This document shows, piece after piece, positions 11,034 through 21,600 of a stretch of 64,000 bases of DNA. Position 1 is the first letter of the stretch; each line of letters starts with the position of its first letter. The DNA comes from Lunularia cruciata (Eukaryota > Streptophyta > Marchantiopsida > Lunulariales > Lunulariaceae), in contig OX419755.1 in the NCBI GenBank assembly GCA_948567375.1, positions 20,155,001-20,219,000 on the forward strand, in the 5' to 3' direction. The notes under the pieces were generated by a model that was not told the DNA's origin, did no database searches, and saw nothing but the letters and a program-made list of their open reading frames with translations. The translations under genes and the position numbers were made by a program.

Positions 11034-11930
11034 CCAGTCAGTACGTCTTCCACTCCTACTATAGTTATAGAGGATACTTGGGAGCCAGATCTTGGACCCA
11101 AGCTTACTGGAGAGGAAAGACGGAGGGTTTGGAGGTTCTTGAGGAGTCACATGAGTTGTTTTGCCTTCAGTATGAAGGATTTGGGTGCTCTGAAGGGACC
11201 TGGTATACGGATTGAGCTGACTAGCGACACACCTGTTTTCCGACGTCCTTATCGATATAGTGATATGGAGAGGACATTGATTCAGAGCCGCAGTAGTGAC
11301 ATTTTTGAGGCTGGTTTGGTGGAGATTTCACATGGAGAGTATGCATCAGCGACAGTGATGCCAGCCAAGAAGGATATGCATGGCAACTATACAGATAGGC
11401 GGATGTGTGGAGATTACCGTCCTATCAACCGACAGACCAACGCTGATCGGTATGCCATGCCTACACCGGAGGAGATTTTTGATGCGATTGGGCATGCAAA
11501 GGTCTTCAGTACTTTGGATCTTCGAGCGAGATATCATCAGTTGCCGATCAGGGAGGAAGATAAGTCCAAGACAGCATTTTGGGCTATTGATCCTCACGGC
11601 AAGGATGTGTTATATCAGTGGAGGTTCTTACCATTTGGGTTGAAGAATGCTCCTGCTGAGTTCCAGAGGGTCATGGATAGGATCCTAGCTGGATTGGATT
11701 TTGCTCGATGTTATATTGATGACATTTTGGTCTATAGCACTACTGTGGAGGAGCATGAGAGACAGTTGTTGGAGGTGTTTGAGAGGTTGAGATCTCATGG
11801 ACTCAAACTACATCCTGGGAAGTGTAGGTTCTTCCACGAGCAGGTTGAGTATTTGGTCACACTATCTACCCCGGAGGACTTGGTGTTCAGCAGACCAAGG
11901 TGGAGGCTATTGCATGTATTCCTCGGCCTA
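11034..11930 (+). pseudogene. Ty3/gypsy reverse transcriptase, broken by a frameshift
   Basis: Two adjacent TAG codons at 11028-11033 precede this block, which stays in the Gag frame. Visible motifs are the priming region (TPVFRRPYRYS), the fingers (ATVMPAKKD, RMCGDYRPINRQT), the palm (FSTLDLRARYHQLPI), LPFGLKNAPAEFQRVM and the catalytic box CYIDDILVYS with both Asp residues intact (about 11707-11736). LHPGKCRFF follows. Near 11853 one base is missing (TATTTGGTCACAC, where one more G would keep frame), and the connection domain then continues in the next frame with LANFYRRYVRGFS. Reverse transcriptase copies element RNA into DNA. Confidence 0.93.
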
Positions 11931-11939
11931 CGGATGTGA

Positions 11940-12600
11940 GCAGAGTGCAAGCATTCCTTAGGTTGGCGAACTTCTATCGCCGCTATGTTAGAGGATTTAG
12001 TGCCATTGCCAAGGCCTTGACAAAGCTGACCAAGCTTACACATGAGTGGTGTTGGGGAGATGAGTAGGAGAGAGCTTTTGTAGAGCTCAAGGAGAGGTTG
12101 ACATCTGCTCCTACTTTGAGGAGACCGATCAGGGGACGACCATTTCAGGTTCACACTGATTGGAGTATGTTGGGGCTTGGAGCGGTGCTCACCCAGCATG
12201 ATGATGAGGAGAAGGAGTTTGTGGTGGCCTATGCTAGTCGCTCCAACAATTCAGTGGAGGCGAAGTATAGTTCATATGAGGGAGAGTGCTTGGCAGCAGT
12301 TTGGGCAATAGCACATTTCCGATGTTACCTATTTGGTAACCCCTTCACTCTCATCACTGATCATCAACCGCTGAAGTGGTTGATGGAGTCCGACAAGCTT
12401 TCAAGGAAGCTTGCACAATGGGCTCTGATTTTACAGGAGTATGATTTCATGGTTGTTCATAGACCTGGAGTGGTGAACCGTGATGCATATGGGTTTAGTA
12501 GAAACCCATGTCCCAGCCAACAGGATCAGACCGGAGCACGTTGGCATGGTGAGACATATGAGGAGATGGTGCCAGGTTGGCATGCATCGGCCTTTCTGTG
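11940..12600 (+). pseudogene. RNase H domain of the same element
   Basis: It reads in the frame after the 11853 frameshift. A TAG at 12065-12067 interrupts the thumb/connection stretch. RNase H acidic residues are visible: Asp in FQVHTDWS, Glu in SSYEGECLA, Asp in LITDHQPLKW, and the last Asp in VVNRDAYGFSR, where gypsy elements usually show an ADALSR-type ending. It would remove the RNA strand during reverse transcription. Another one-base loss near 12605 shifts into the integrase frame. Confidence 0.88.
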
Positions 12601-12609
12601 TATATTTGC

Positions 12610-13990
12610 AGAGACTTTGGTGGTATCTCTCTCTCAGCGCATACAGGAGGAGTTATTGAGGTCACAGATTCAGAGAGTGAAGATATTGGTACAGTTCAGC
12701 GAGACATTCATGATGATGTCTTAGTGATGGACTATCTTTGCACTGGTGTTGTGGGTGGCCCAGTTGGGGCCAAGGAGAGAGACCGTGTTCTTCAGCGAGC
12801 CAGACGGTTCAGATTGGAGGGTAGACACCTTTTGCGTGTATGGGAGGATGGTAGAGTGCGAGTAGTACCACTTCCATCACAGAGACCACAGTTGGTCCGT
12901 CATGCTCATGAGGAGCTAGGACATTTTGGAGTAAAGCGTACATATAGCTTACTCCAGAGTCATTATTGGTGGCGCGGTATGCAGACCGAGGTACAACAGT
13001 TTGTTGCCAGATGTGTGGTTTGTGACCAAGTTAGAGCATCATTAAATGCTCCTACGCCACAGTTACACCCATTACCTATCATGGGATTGGGTTACCGTTG
13101 GAGTTTGGACTTTGCCGGACCTTTACCGCTGACTGTGAGACATCATCGGTATGTTTTGGTGATGGTGGAGCACTTCTCCAAGTGGATTGAGTTGGTGGCA
13201 CTTCGTGACAAGTCTAGTGAAGGGACAGCTTACTCGTTCCTGGATCGAGTTCTTAGTCATTTTGGTGCACCAGCTGAGGTTTTGACTGATCAGGGTATAG
13301 AGTTCTTGGGAGAGTTTCAGGTCTTGTGTGACAAGGCTTTGATTGATCATCATACTACATCTCGAGATCACCCTGAGGCAGATGGCTTAGCAGAGAGAGT
13401 GGTTCAGACGGTGAAGAGAGGATTGCGAAAGTATGGTTTGCAGAGAGGCCACTTGGGAGATTGGGATCTTCAGTTACCTTGGTTGGCCATGGGCTATCGG
13501 TTCAGCCGGCAAGCCTCCTTAGCATCCTTCTCTCCATACTTTCTACTCTATGGACGAGATCCAAATTTACCTGCAGCCATTTGTCGAGATGCTACTGTAG
13601 TTTTGGACTTGGATGACCCCAATGTATGGATGAGCGCATGTTCTCAGCGGGCAGAGATCTTTTGGAGAGTGATGCCGATGGCCTTTGAGAACTTGGCGAT
13701 TGCTCAGCATAGAGATACTTTACGCTATGCTACCATTCGAGGAGGAGGTTATAGACCCTTGATCCATCAATTTCATCCAGGCGACTATGTATATCTACAG
13801 CAGATAGCACCGACGACACTTGATGTTTCTATAGGCTGCACTATCTTGAGAGTGCACGAGGTTTTGCCATCTGGAGTCCTTGTGTTGGAAGGACGTGATG
13901 GTGTTGTTTGGAAGGATCATGTGCGCAATTGTGCGCCATGCCACCTTCCAAACATTGATGGTACTATGGACCCAAGCTTGGCACTTGTAC
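12610..13990 (+). pseudogene. integrase (HHCC zinc domain, DDE core, GPY-like tail)
   Basis: Open from 12577 to the TAA at 14113. The N-terminal zinc domain shows HAHEELGHFG followed by CVVCDQV. The DDE core shows SLDFAGPL (first Asp), VLTDQGIEF (second Asp) and DHPEADGLAER (Glu), all three intact. FHPGDYVYLQ and the following small beta-rich module resemble the GPY/F region that ends many gypsy integrases. A chromodomain, common at this position in plant chromoviruses, is absent; a PHD finger stands there instead. This is the longest undamaged part of the element. Confidence 0.93.
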
Positions 13991-14003
13991 GTGCAGGCTT
14001 GAG

Positions 14004-14145
14004 GTGTATGTTATGTGGCTCTTCTGGTGGAGCTGCTACTATGTTAGTGTGTGATAGCTGTTCGAGAGGATGGCATATGGCATGTATGACTCCTCCCCTC
14101 ACGGTGGTTTCTTAAGGACAATGGTTATGTCCTAGATGTACTTGA
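14004..14145 (+). pseudogene. PHD finger fused to the integrase C-terminus, cut by a TAA
   Basis: Cys4-His-Cys3 spacing of a PHD finger: CMLC, then CDSC, then GWHMAC, then, after an in-frame TAA at 14113-14115, GQWLCPRC, ending at a natural TGA at 14143-14145. The Trp two residues before the final CXXC pair and the MTPPL stretch match the family. PHD fingers commonly bind histone H3 tails by their Lys4 state, so a role in targeting integration to chromatin is inferred by analogy with integrase chromodomains. The TAA removes the last zinc-ligand pair, so this copy would not fold a complete finger. The Gly-x-Trp-x-Cys-Pro-x-Cys sequence directly behind the stop argues that it is a recent mutation. 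Confidence 0.87.
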
Positions 14146-14303
14146 CCTATAGCTAGTTCATTCTTTATATGGTATAGATTGCAGACAGGCGACTAACGAT
14201 GGGGCTCCATAGCACCCGGCCTCCTGATCTTTGCCCATTAGAGGGTATACCATATACTTAGAGTAGATGGCTATCTGGAGTTAGAGGGACCTAACCGCCA
14301 GCT

Positions 14304-14313
14304 AGGGGGGCGA
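14304..14313 (+). promoter_or_regulatory. polypurine tract of the methyltransferase element
   Basis: AGGGGGGCGA sits directly before TTATGGCAC. Plus-strand priming at such a tract defines the LTR start, which here would be about 14314-14315, not 14422. Confidence 0.65.
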
Positions 14314-14314
14314 T

Positions 14315-14421
14315 TATGGCACTTTAGAGTCTATGTATGACTTATGTGTGAGTTGTGCTTTTATAGTGTATGATGTTGACAGCGATAAATGTTGTGTAGC
14401 AATGTATATACGCACGACAAC
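14315..14421 (+). repeat. LTR block A, copy before the 3' L block
   Basis: 107 bp, following the polypurine tract and ending ACGACAAC just before TGTCACGCC. It recurs at 14872-14977 with about 5% difference. It begins TATGGCAC, where the other copy has TGTGGCAC, so the usual TG LTR start is mutated here. If the polypurine tract is read literally, A is the first part of U3. Confidence 0.75.
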
Positions 14422-14870
14422 TGTCACGCCATTTGTAGTTCCGCATCTAGATGCTCGGACACTGGAGTTCCAGTGATGGTAGTTAGAGTTATTCTAGCAG
14501 TTTCTCAGGGACTACTTTCCGACGGTTAGATTTTGTGTTCAGGGTACTGACTTCACGGTGGGGCCCACCGTCACTTTGCACCATTTGCACCGTCGAGTGT
14601 GCCATCAGCGGGACCGTTAGGGTTTCAGGGCTAGCTCAAGTCCAGGAGGTATAGTTTTGAAGTGAGCTCCAAAGAGCTCACTTCTCTGATGTTGAGCCTT
14701 CGAGTTCCTGGCTATGGTGGACAGAGGCCGGCGAGCGTCACCTGGATTCTCTATGCTTGAGTGGGTGTGGCTTGACTGTAATCAGTGCCCAGTTGTTGGC
14801 AATTTATAGAGTGACAGATCAAGTACTGATCTGAGTTGAGTTGAGTTGAGAGTGTTAAGCAATCTGATTA
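14422..14870 (+). repeat. 3' LTR block L
   Basis: Matches 5054-5503. It lacks the two bases CA that follow GATTA in the 5' copy and runs straight into a second block A. Confidence 0.9.
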
Positions 14871-14871
14871 T

Positions 14872-14977
14872 TGTGGCACTTTAGAGTCTATGTATGACTT
14901 ATGTGTGAGTTGTGCTTTTATAGTGTATGATGTTGACAGCGATGTATGTTGTGTAGCGATGTATATACGCACAACAA
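14872..14977 (+). repeat. LTR block A, second copy at the outer 3' end
   Basis: Begins TGTGGCAC and ends ACAACA, followed by AGAG. Placing A at the outer 3' end while the 5' LTR lacks it gives the order L-internal-A-L-A, a circular permutation of A-L-internal-A-L. Confidence 0.8.
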
Positions 14978-14980
14978 GAG

Positions 14981-15757
14981 AATCCAAGACAAAACAAAAT
15001 GAATGAATCTAAGATACAAAATTGATTTGGAATTCTAATGGAAAACTAGAAAACCCAAGAAGAATGCATCAATTAGTAAGCATTATGTTATGTTCAACTT
15101 GAGTTTATAAAATTGTTGTATTCTCAAATTTTTAGCTTGTCTTAGCTAGAACACTGTTGTTTTATCTTTTTCTTTATCTAAAACATCCTTGGTGCCAAGT
15201 TGTGGTGCTTGTGGACAAAAAAGTGTAGTGTTCTATCCTTTTCTTTATTTGGGAACACATTAGGTACCTGGTGGTGGAGCTTATGGACAAAAGGTTGTAT
15301 TTAGACTTATTGATAGTGGCTAGAGCACACTTGTATTCCCAATCTCCTAGAAACTTCTACCCTGATTTCCAATCTTCCTTCTATTGGGTAAGAAAAAGGA
15401 AACTTAACCTACTATCACAACACACTCTCTTGGTTTACTACTCATCACTTCCAACATTACTAAGGAGAAATATAAATAATGAAGAGGATCCAACAGAAGC
15501 AACTTACATCCAACTCTCCATACTTCTAGTACATAAGTGTCTCAAAGCAACCTTGCTTCATTGCAAATTTTCTTCCAAATTGTACTCCAAATGTGATAAA
15601 TACGTGCCTTTTAACAATGTATTGTTTGGGAAATACTCTTGAGTTTAGGCCTAAGATAGTTTTTTTCTTAAGGCTCCAAGTCAAACATGTTGTGACTCAA
15701 GGAATAGCTTGTGAGATAAGATAAGATAGCTAGCTTGTGAGATAAGATATCTTATGA
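14981..15757. other. AT-rich spacer, no gene recognised
   Basis: Contains a 123-codon open frame at 15271-15642 on + with no recognisable domain and no matching partner exons. GATAAGATA-type short repeats lie at 15715-15755, next to the MULE target site. Confidence 0.45.
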
Positions 15758-17976
15758 TATATGATATCTGATGAATTGTTAAATACACCACACCACGCAC
15801 CACCACTAAATTAAATACACCACAATCATTGCACCACAAGTTTATTGAAAAAGAAACATGACCCAACATCGCAAACATATTATGCATATTGTTATACATC
15901 AACCTACACTGGTGGTTTGCATGATGGACAAGGGCACTTATTGTGAGTGTCTTGGACCTGGCCGCATTCACCGCAGCGATGCATCTTCTTTGTACACCCA
16001 AATGCTTATGGATCATGTTTTATCAAACTCTTTGGTTTTTTTAGCACCAAGTGGACATCCTTTTGATTGCACCAATAATGGGTTGGCAATTGAGGGCATC
16101 TTTCATGCACTGAGCTCTGAGACTTGCATCAAGGCCACAGCCTGCTGAGCAGGTGGCCATTCCACATAAGCGGACTCAAGCATCTATAGCTGCTTCTGAA
16201 ACAGATCAAGATGCCCAACCTGCAGGTTATCCATAGGTGGGACGTCGGATAGAGGAGTATAGTGTAGATGCTAATGTTGAGCAATCGTGTGCAATGCAAT
16301 GGGTTCTTCACCAGCTAACAAAATGTCATGAGCACATAATAGACCTAATGTGCATCTGAATGTGTCTCGACAAGCCAGCAATGCTGCTCCGGCTGCTACC
16401 TCCATCACCAAACCCCACTGTTCTTCAATCAACTTTAACACATATTGGCTCACATTTTTGACAAGATGTTTGAACATTAGGACTGCTCGCAAGTTGTGCA
16501 GCATAGACATCTTTTGAGTAGCTTTTGCAGCATAGTACTCTACGACTTGGCATTTGAAGCATATGTGCAATTTGTTCTTGTACTGCATACAAGTCTCTTC
16601 TCTTAAAAGCTGCATGTGCACCTTCTACGGCAAATATTGTAGTGTTGTGGAGATGCTAGCACTTGTTACTCCAACTAGTGATAAATTTTCCTTGTCATGA
16701 AGCCAAGTGTTGCTAGATAATGTATAAGGGCAGGGATATCCGCTATTTTAGCAAACAATGCAGAATTCTTTGTTTCAAAATCCATCGGCGTTTGCGCGTG
16801 CCACACGCTTGACCATGACATCATGAAAACTTTATGGTGATCATCATCCTTGATGTGCTTCTTTGATTGAGCAAGCATATTCTTTTTTATATGCCAAATG
16901 CATAAGAGATGGTAGGAATTTGGAGCAACACAAGCAATCATAGTGGCACGCCCCTTGTCTACATCAGACATGGTAACCGCTGGAAATTGGCCATTAACGA
17001 GAGTGTGGAGCTCGCCTAAAGTCCAAAGGTAATCACCAACTTCTTCTCCATTGAGAAATATGATGAGAATGGTGGAGTGTGTATTGAGACCAGTTTGTCC
17101 AATCACATGCAACAATGGCATTCCAAATTTGTTTGTCTTGTATGTGCAATCCAACATTATAACTAAATTAAACCGTCTAGCAAGCAGAATTGAATTTAGG
17201 TGCACAAAGAGAAGCCTCATGACATTACCGTTGCTGTTTCATTGGACAACATGTTTGAATTGACTTTGCTGAAGTTCATCCAAAAGTGCTTGAATTGGCA
17301 TGCGCCCCGATAGTTTTTTGTGCCGGTACTTTGCCTTTGCATTGTATATAGTTTTGGCAACAGCTAAAAAATTGCAGTCATGTTGACTTGATGATGTCAA
17401 AATCTAACAAGCCAAGACTCTAAAGACTAAAGACTTATTCAGTCTGCTCTGCCTCCTTTGTCAATAAGCGGCTGTTGGGATGTCCGGCCATGTTTGTGCT
17501 TGGATCATGATTGTGATGTACACAGCTCAGCTCCATCTGCCAAAGGCCATGTTGTTTCTTGCTTGCCACCTTCCATGGGCAACCAACATGGCAAGTGCTT
17601 GGGCACTTTTGCATGGTGACTGCAGGTTTTTGAAACTTGTAGTACTAGCCCCCACGATTGCAACCCAACTGAATAGTGTTGCATTTTGTGTCCAATTGTT
17701 GGGTGATGTATGCATACCTTTTTTTGGCTGTGATTTTGGATGTGCGCTACCAATTTTTCACACTCAAGAAAATTAGTGTCGGGATCAAGCACCAACCCTT
17801 GGTCGGGGAGTGCAGAACTGATATTTGCTAATTGCTCACGCTCCATTTCACCAAGGTCAAGAAAGTGTGGTGTGGTCTTCAAAGTGTTGCATTGGTATCT
17901 TTTAAGAATATTAACACACTAGCTATGGTGTATTTAGTCAAAACTGTGGTGTATTTAACAACTCCCTATATGATAT
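15758..17976 (-). mobile_element. MULE DNA transposon with TIRs and 10-bp target duplication
   Basis: The element spans 15768-17966. The direct repeat TATATGATAT flanks it at 15758-15767 and 17967-17976; MULEs typically make 9-bp duplications, so one base may be chance. A perfect 17-bp inverted repeat, TTGTTAAATACACCACA, lies at 15776-15792 and, inverted, at 17945-17961. A second AAATACACCA copy sits inside each end. The - strand carries a decayed MULE transposase. At 2.2 kb it is near full length for a simple autonomous element. Confidence 0.8.
15900..17880 (-). pseudogene. MULE transposase with FAR1-like, DDE, SWIM and C-terminal zinc knuckle parts
   Basis: Reading leftwards, an N-terminal FAR1/WRKY-GCM1-like zinc region lies at about 17690-17470. 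It shows CNRGG, then CPSTCHVGCPWKV, then VHHNHDPS, spread over shifted frames. Next is IQALLDEL near 17290 and an in-frame TGA near 17236. The MULE DDE core runs from 17220 to 16675: LDCTYKTNKFGMPLLHVIG (first Asp), TMSDVDKG (second Asp), LLCIWHIKKN (Cys-x2-His) and a candidate Glu in MDFETKN. A SWIM-type finger follows (FRCTLGLLCAHDI, about 16360-16320). On the far side, near 15990-15920, CGECGQVQDTHNKC forms a CX2CX4HX4C knuckle. Frameshifts and stops make it non-functional. It would have catalysed cut-and-paste transposition. The same domain set occurs in host FAR1/FHY3 proteins, but the TIRs and target duplication show a transposon. Confidence 0.85.
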
Positions 17977-18109
17977 ACATACCTCTATAAATAGTAGATT
18001 TCATTTAAATACCTTAACAGCTTATCTTGGGATGGATGCCATGTTATTTAGGAGACCATAGGAGACAAAATAAGATAGCTCCACAAATGCATGCCTTTAG
18101 AGCGATTAA

Positions 18110-18600
18110 GGAAAAGAACTGCTTACCATCAAGCTAATGTAGGCCATACCAAATGCAAATCAATGTAGATTATGTATATTGTCAGATTCAAGTAGTTAAT
18201 TCTTGAATTATTTTGGTCAAGGAACAAGCAACATCCACAAAACAACCAATCAAGGTTTCATGCTAGTTTGTATAAAGAGCATCCAAAAACTTGAGCAGCA
18301 TTCAAAACATGAGATCACTTGTGTGACGGTTGAATAGAAGTATTGCCAATGGGTGGAAGTTGAAAATTGTGTCATTGAGAATCAATTGAGTGTGCATATC
18401 TAGGTATGACATACCATGAAAAATAGACAAATCAAGTGCAATAACAAAGCCAATGACCTTTTTGAGAGACTCAAAAATGACCTAAAGACTAATAGCACAA
18501 GCAATGTGAGTATAATTTGCAACAATCAACTTAGTGCATCCATTGTAGAAGCTAAGCCTACTTTCATTGTGAATTAAATGAACCATTTGAGATGGCATCC
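18110..18600 (-). pseudogene. hAT-like transposase remnant
   Basis: The - strand translation, with stops, keeps a run that I recognise from hAT-related transposon proteins. Its parts are FYNGCTKLIVANYTHIACAI, then FVIALDLSIFHGMSYLD, then FNFHPLAILLFNRHT (around 18470-18330). Downstream frames hold a weak Trp-Cys-His-Gln-like block near 18150. No ends, TIRs or target duplication were found. The family call rests on pattern memory only. Confidence 0.45.
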
Positions 18601-21600
18601 AAAATGATGCACCTAAAATCACATAACAAACTACGAGTGAAAACCTCTAAAAGTGTTGATACAAACTACATATTACTCACAAGAAATGAGATCAGATTTT
18701 TTGTCAAAAGCATCCAATTCATGCTCATTTTTCTTGAACAATGCTGAAGATATTATAACACCTCTAAATTGTCAAGATGGGACAATAATCCTTCAATTAT
18801 ATCTTCAACAATTGACTTGTTCAAAAAAAATTGTAAAGTCCTTTCATTGAACTCAAAATGACTTTTGATGTGGTTAAGAAAATGCACATCTATAGCACTA
18901 AAGAAGGTTTCTTTCTCTTCCAAAGATGTTAGTTCATCATACTCCTTCTACTTGACGTGATGCTATGATATAAGGTGCTACAAGTAGTGGTATGTTTGAA
19001 CCAATCAAAGTATTTGCAATTTTTTGAAGGCTTTCATTTCACACAAACTTTCTATTCTTGCCCAAGAAAAACTCAAAATTGACAAGCACACAATGTAACT
19101 TCATTGCTAGTTGGGTCACTTGTCATGATCTTCATACAAAACTTAATTTTTTGTTGTTTTAGGAATTGAGACTTATCTTTGACTTCATTAGCAGCATGTT
19201 ATGATTCTCAATTGTAAACCCTAGACAAAAACAATACATGTAGAAAATAAATTTCACATAACTTATTTATGGTGACAACATACTTCTATTTAGGGGTAAA
19301 ATCCCTTATTAATAGAAGCTTGATAATATATCTTGATTTTACCATTATAGCTCAATTGAAAATATCTTGAACTCTAATTTTGTGCCAAGAAAACTCTAAT
19401 TCAAAACCATGATAAGGTGGTACTCTTGGTTCTTGTCAAGAAATTTCCAAAGTCTTGGCTTAAAATTTCAATTAAGTATCATGAACTCTCCAACAAGTTA
19501 TCACTACTTCAACCATGACTCAAATGAGAGAAGTTTCAAGTAATCGTGATTGTAGACAAGCTAAATCCTTAGATGCTTATGAAAATATTTTTACTAAAGT
19601 TTTTATATCAGATCTTATTACCTACCAGCCCTAATACATACCAAATTTACAAATTAGTTGATGATGACTTCTCTAAACCTTTAATCTAAATTCTAAATCA
19701 GTCCCTAGATATTAATCAATTCTCAAGCTAGACTAACATTTGAGCTTTACCAACCTAATTATACTTAATCTAAGACCATGAATTATCTTTTTAGTATTTC
19801 ACACCAAAATTCATATAGAGGTACCAGACCAAGCTGCCAACAATGCCACTTTGGACCAAAACTTGAGATGTGATGAAACACCCAACCTAATCATAATCTC
19901 CACTTGCACACCTTGGTTTCAAGTCTTCCAACTTTAATTGATCATATCAAATTTAAGATTGACTCAAAAGAAGAATTTCTTAGATATAACAAAGCCAAAA
20001 TTTTCTCTTCTTTCCAGCCCATTTACAAATCATCAATTTTTTTTTAACTTCCAAATTCCTCCAATGTGTGTATCTTTGTATGAATTGGACCTCCCTTGCT
20101 TCAATTAATCAAATCTTTAGCCTTAGCCACTCAAGTCTTGCATTTCTTGTCCCCTTATTCTAGCCTTTCTACTATTCTTTTCTAAAGATAGTCCTCTCTC
20201 CCCAAATGACTCTTGAATTCTTCACAAACATCCTAAACCCTCAATAAAACTTCATAGAACCCAAATTCTTCTACTTTGGACTCTTGGCAACTCCTCCTTT
20301 TTACATATGGACCTCCAAACTCACCTCTCAAGATTTGAGCAAAACTTTTAATACATCTTCTTGTGAAAGGAGATATAAATGATTAGATCCCAAACTTGTC
20401 CGAAAGTAAGCACATGAAGGATAAAAGGATCCAGGTTATCCATTATAGACACCATAAACTAGGGACCAAAATGAGTTATTACTACCCAAGATGGATCAAG
20501 ATGCATAAATTGGAGCTTGGTGTGAGAAGTGTTTGGGAGAATGTCAAGTAGATCAAGAATATGCAACATCTCTCCCATCAAGCCTACTATTGGGAACGCT
20601 TTAGCTCCCTATAGCTCCTTACACATCTCTCCCATCAAGCCTATCAAGAATATGCATCATCCCCCATACATATATTGTTCATATTAGAATTTTCAACATG
20701 TAGGATCCATTACCCAATATATTATATTCCTATATAGATAAACAACAATAAAATACTAGATAATTCTACTCACTAGGGAAACCACAACATGACACCGTAA
20801 GGAGCAGATCCAAGGGCAATAGATTATAAGAGTGACTAGGAGACTATACAAGATTCAATGTCTTATCATTTGTGAGAGAAAAGAATTTAGAATCTTTGTA
20901 GAGAGCTAAAAGTCATACTCAAGAATGGAGAAAGAAGTGATTAGAACAAGGGGTAAATTTTAATCATGAATTGTTCAAAAAATTGACTACTGAAAGCCAT
21001 GCCCAATTCAGACAAATTATTTAATAGGATTGAATTTTGATGGAGTGAATTCACATCCAAGAAGTGCTAATGAGTTCAAAATAGTTCTCCAAAGTAACTA
21101 TCCAAAAGCTAGTTTGATGAGGTATATACATATTAATTATACACAACAAACAACTTGCAACATAAATTTTATATAGAGATTACATTACTCAAAGGAAGAA
21201 GAGCACTTTAAAAGGAAGCTCAATATAATAAATAGATAGAAGCAATACTTGGAAAATTTCTAGACTTGCTAGAATTTTTGTCAATCCAAATCTCCAATTT
21301 CATATAATGATTTTCCATCAAGATTACAAAGAGGTTAAATTTGTATTTTATTTTTCACTTGAGAATAGTTAGATGATGGATTGTCAAATACAATGTATAT
21401 GGTTGTAAATACAAATGAATTAATAGTTGTGCTGAATAACCAAGGCCTACTGTGGTCAATTTTTATATTTGTACAAGTTTAGATCAATGAGGCAACAGCA
21501 AAAGTCAAACTCATATTTGCAATTGAAAGCCTCACTAAATCATTGTGCATTTAGTGAAGACTTGTAATTTTTCATTCACACTTTCTAGAAATAATGTGAT

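Larger units (their letters stand above)
5050..14980 (+). mobile_element. Ty3/gypsy retrotransposon carrying a cytosine-5 DNA methyltransferase and a PHD finger
   Basis: A 9.9-kb element bounded by copies of one LTR sequence (from 5054 and 14422) and by a 4-bp AGAG match at 5050-5053 and 14977-14980. The order is leader, Gag, protease, methyltransferase, reverse transcriptase, RNase H, integrase, PHD finger. Reverse transcriptase before integrase places it in Ty3/gypsy. One frame runs from Gag into reverse transcriptase; single-base losses near 11853 and 12605 shift the downstream parts. Nine in-frame TAG stops and one TAA break it, so this copy cannot make the full polyprotein. LTR copies differ at eight substitutions and one indel over about 449 bp, pointing to a moderately old insertion. 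Family-level knowledge: methyltransferases captured by retrotransposons have been reported in dinoflagellates and the charophyte Klebsormidium; whether this belongs to that lineage needs a tree. Confidence 0.93.

Noticed and set aside
7128-12067. TAG reassigned to glutamine in this organism
   Set aside because: The ETO1-like gene appears to end in TAG at 49382-49384, and other transposon remains here carry TGA and TAA as well as TAG; decay of CAG codons explains the pattern more simply.
5054-14870. L alone as the complete LTR
   Set aside because: The polypurine tract lies before block A, not before L, and A is repeated after the 3' L; kept as the alternative reading to be tested with other copies.
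15271-15642. 123-codon + frame between the two elements
   Set aside because: No recognisable motif; AT-rich low-complexity composition; kept only as a note in the spacer entry.
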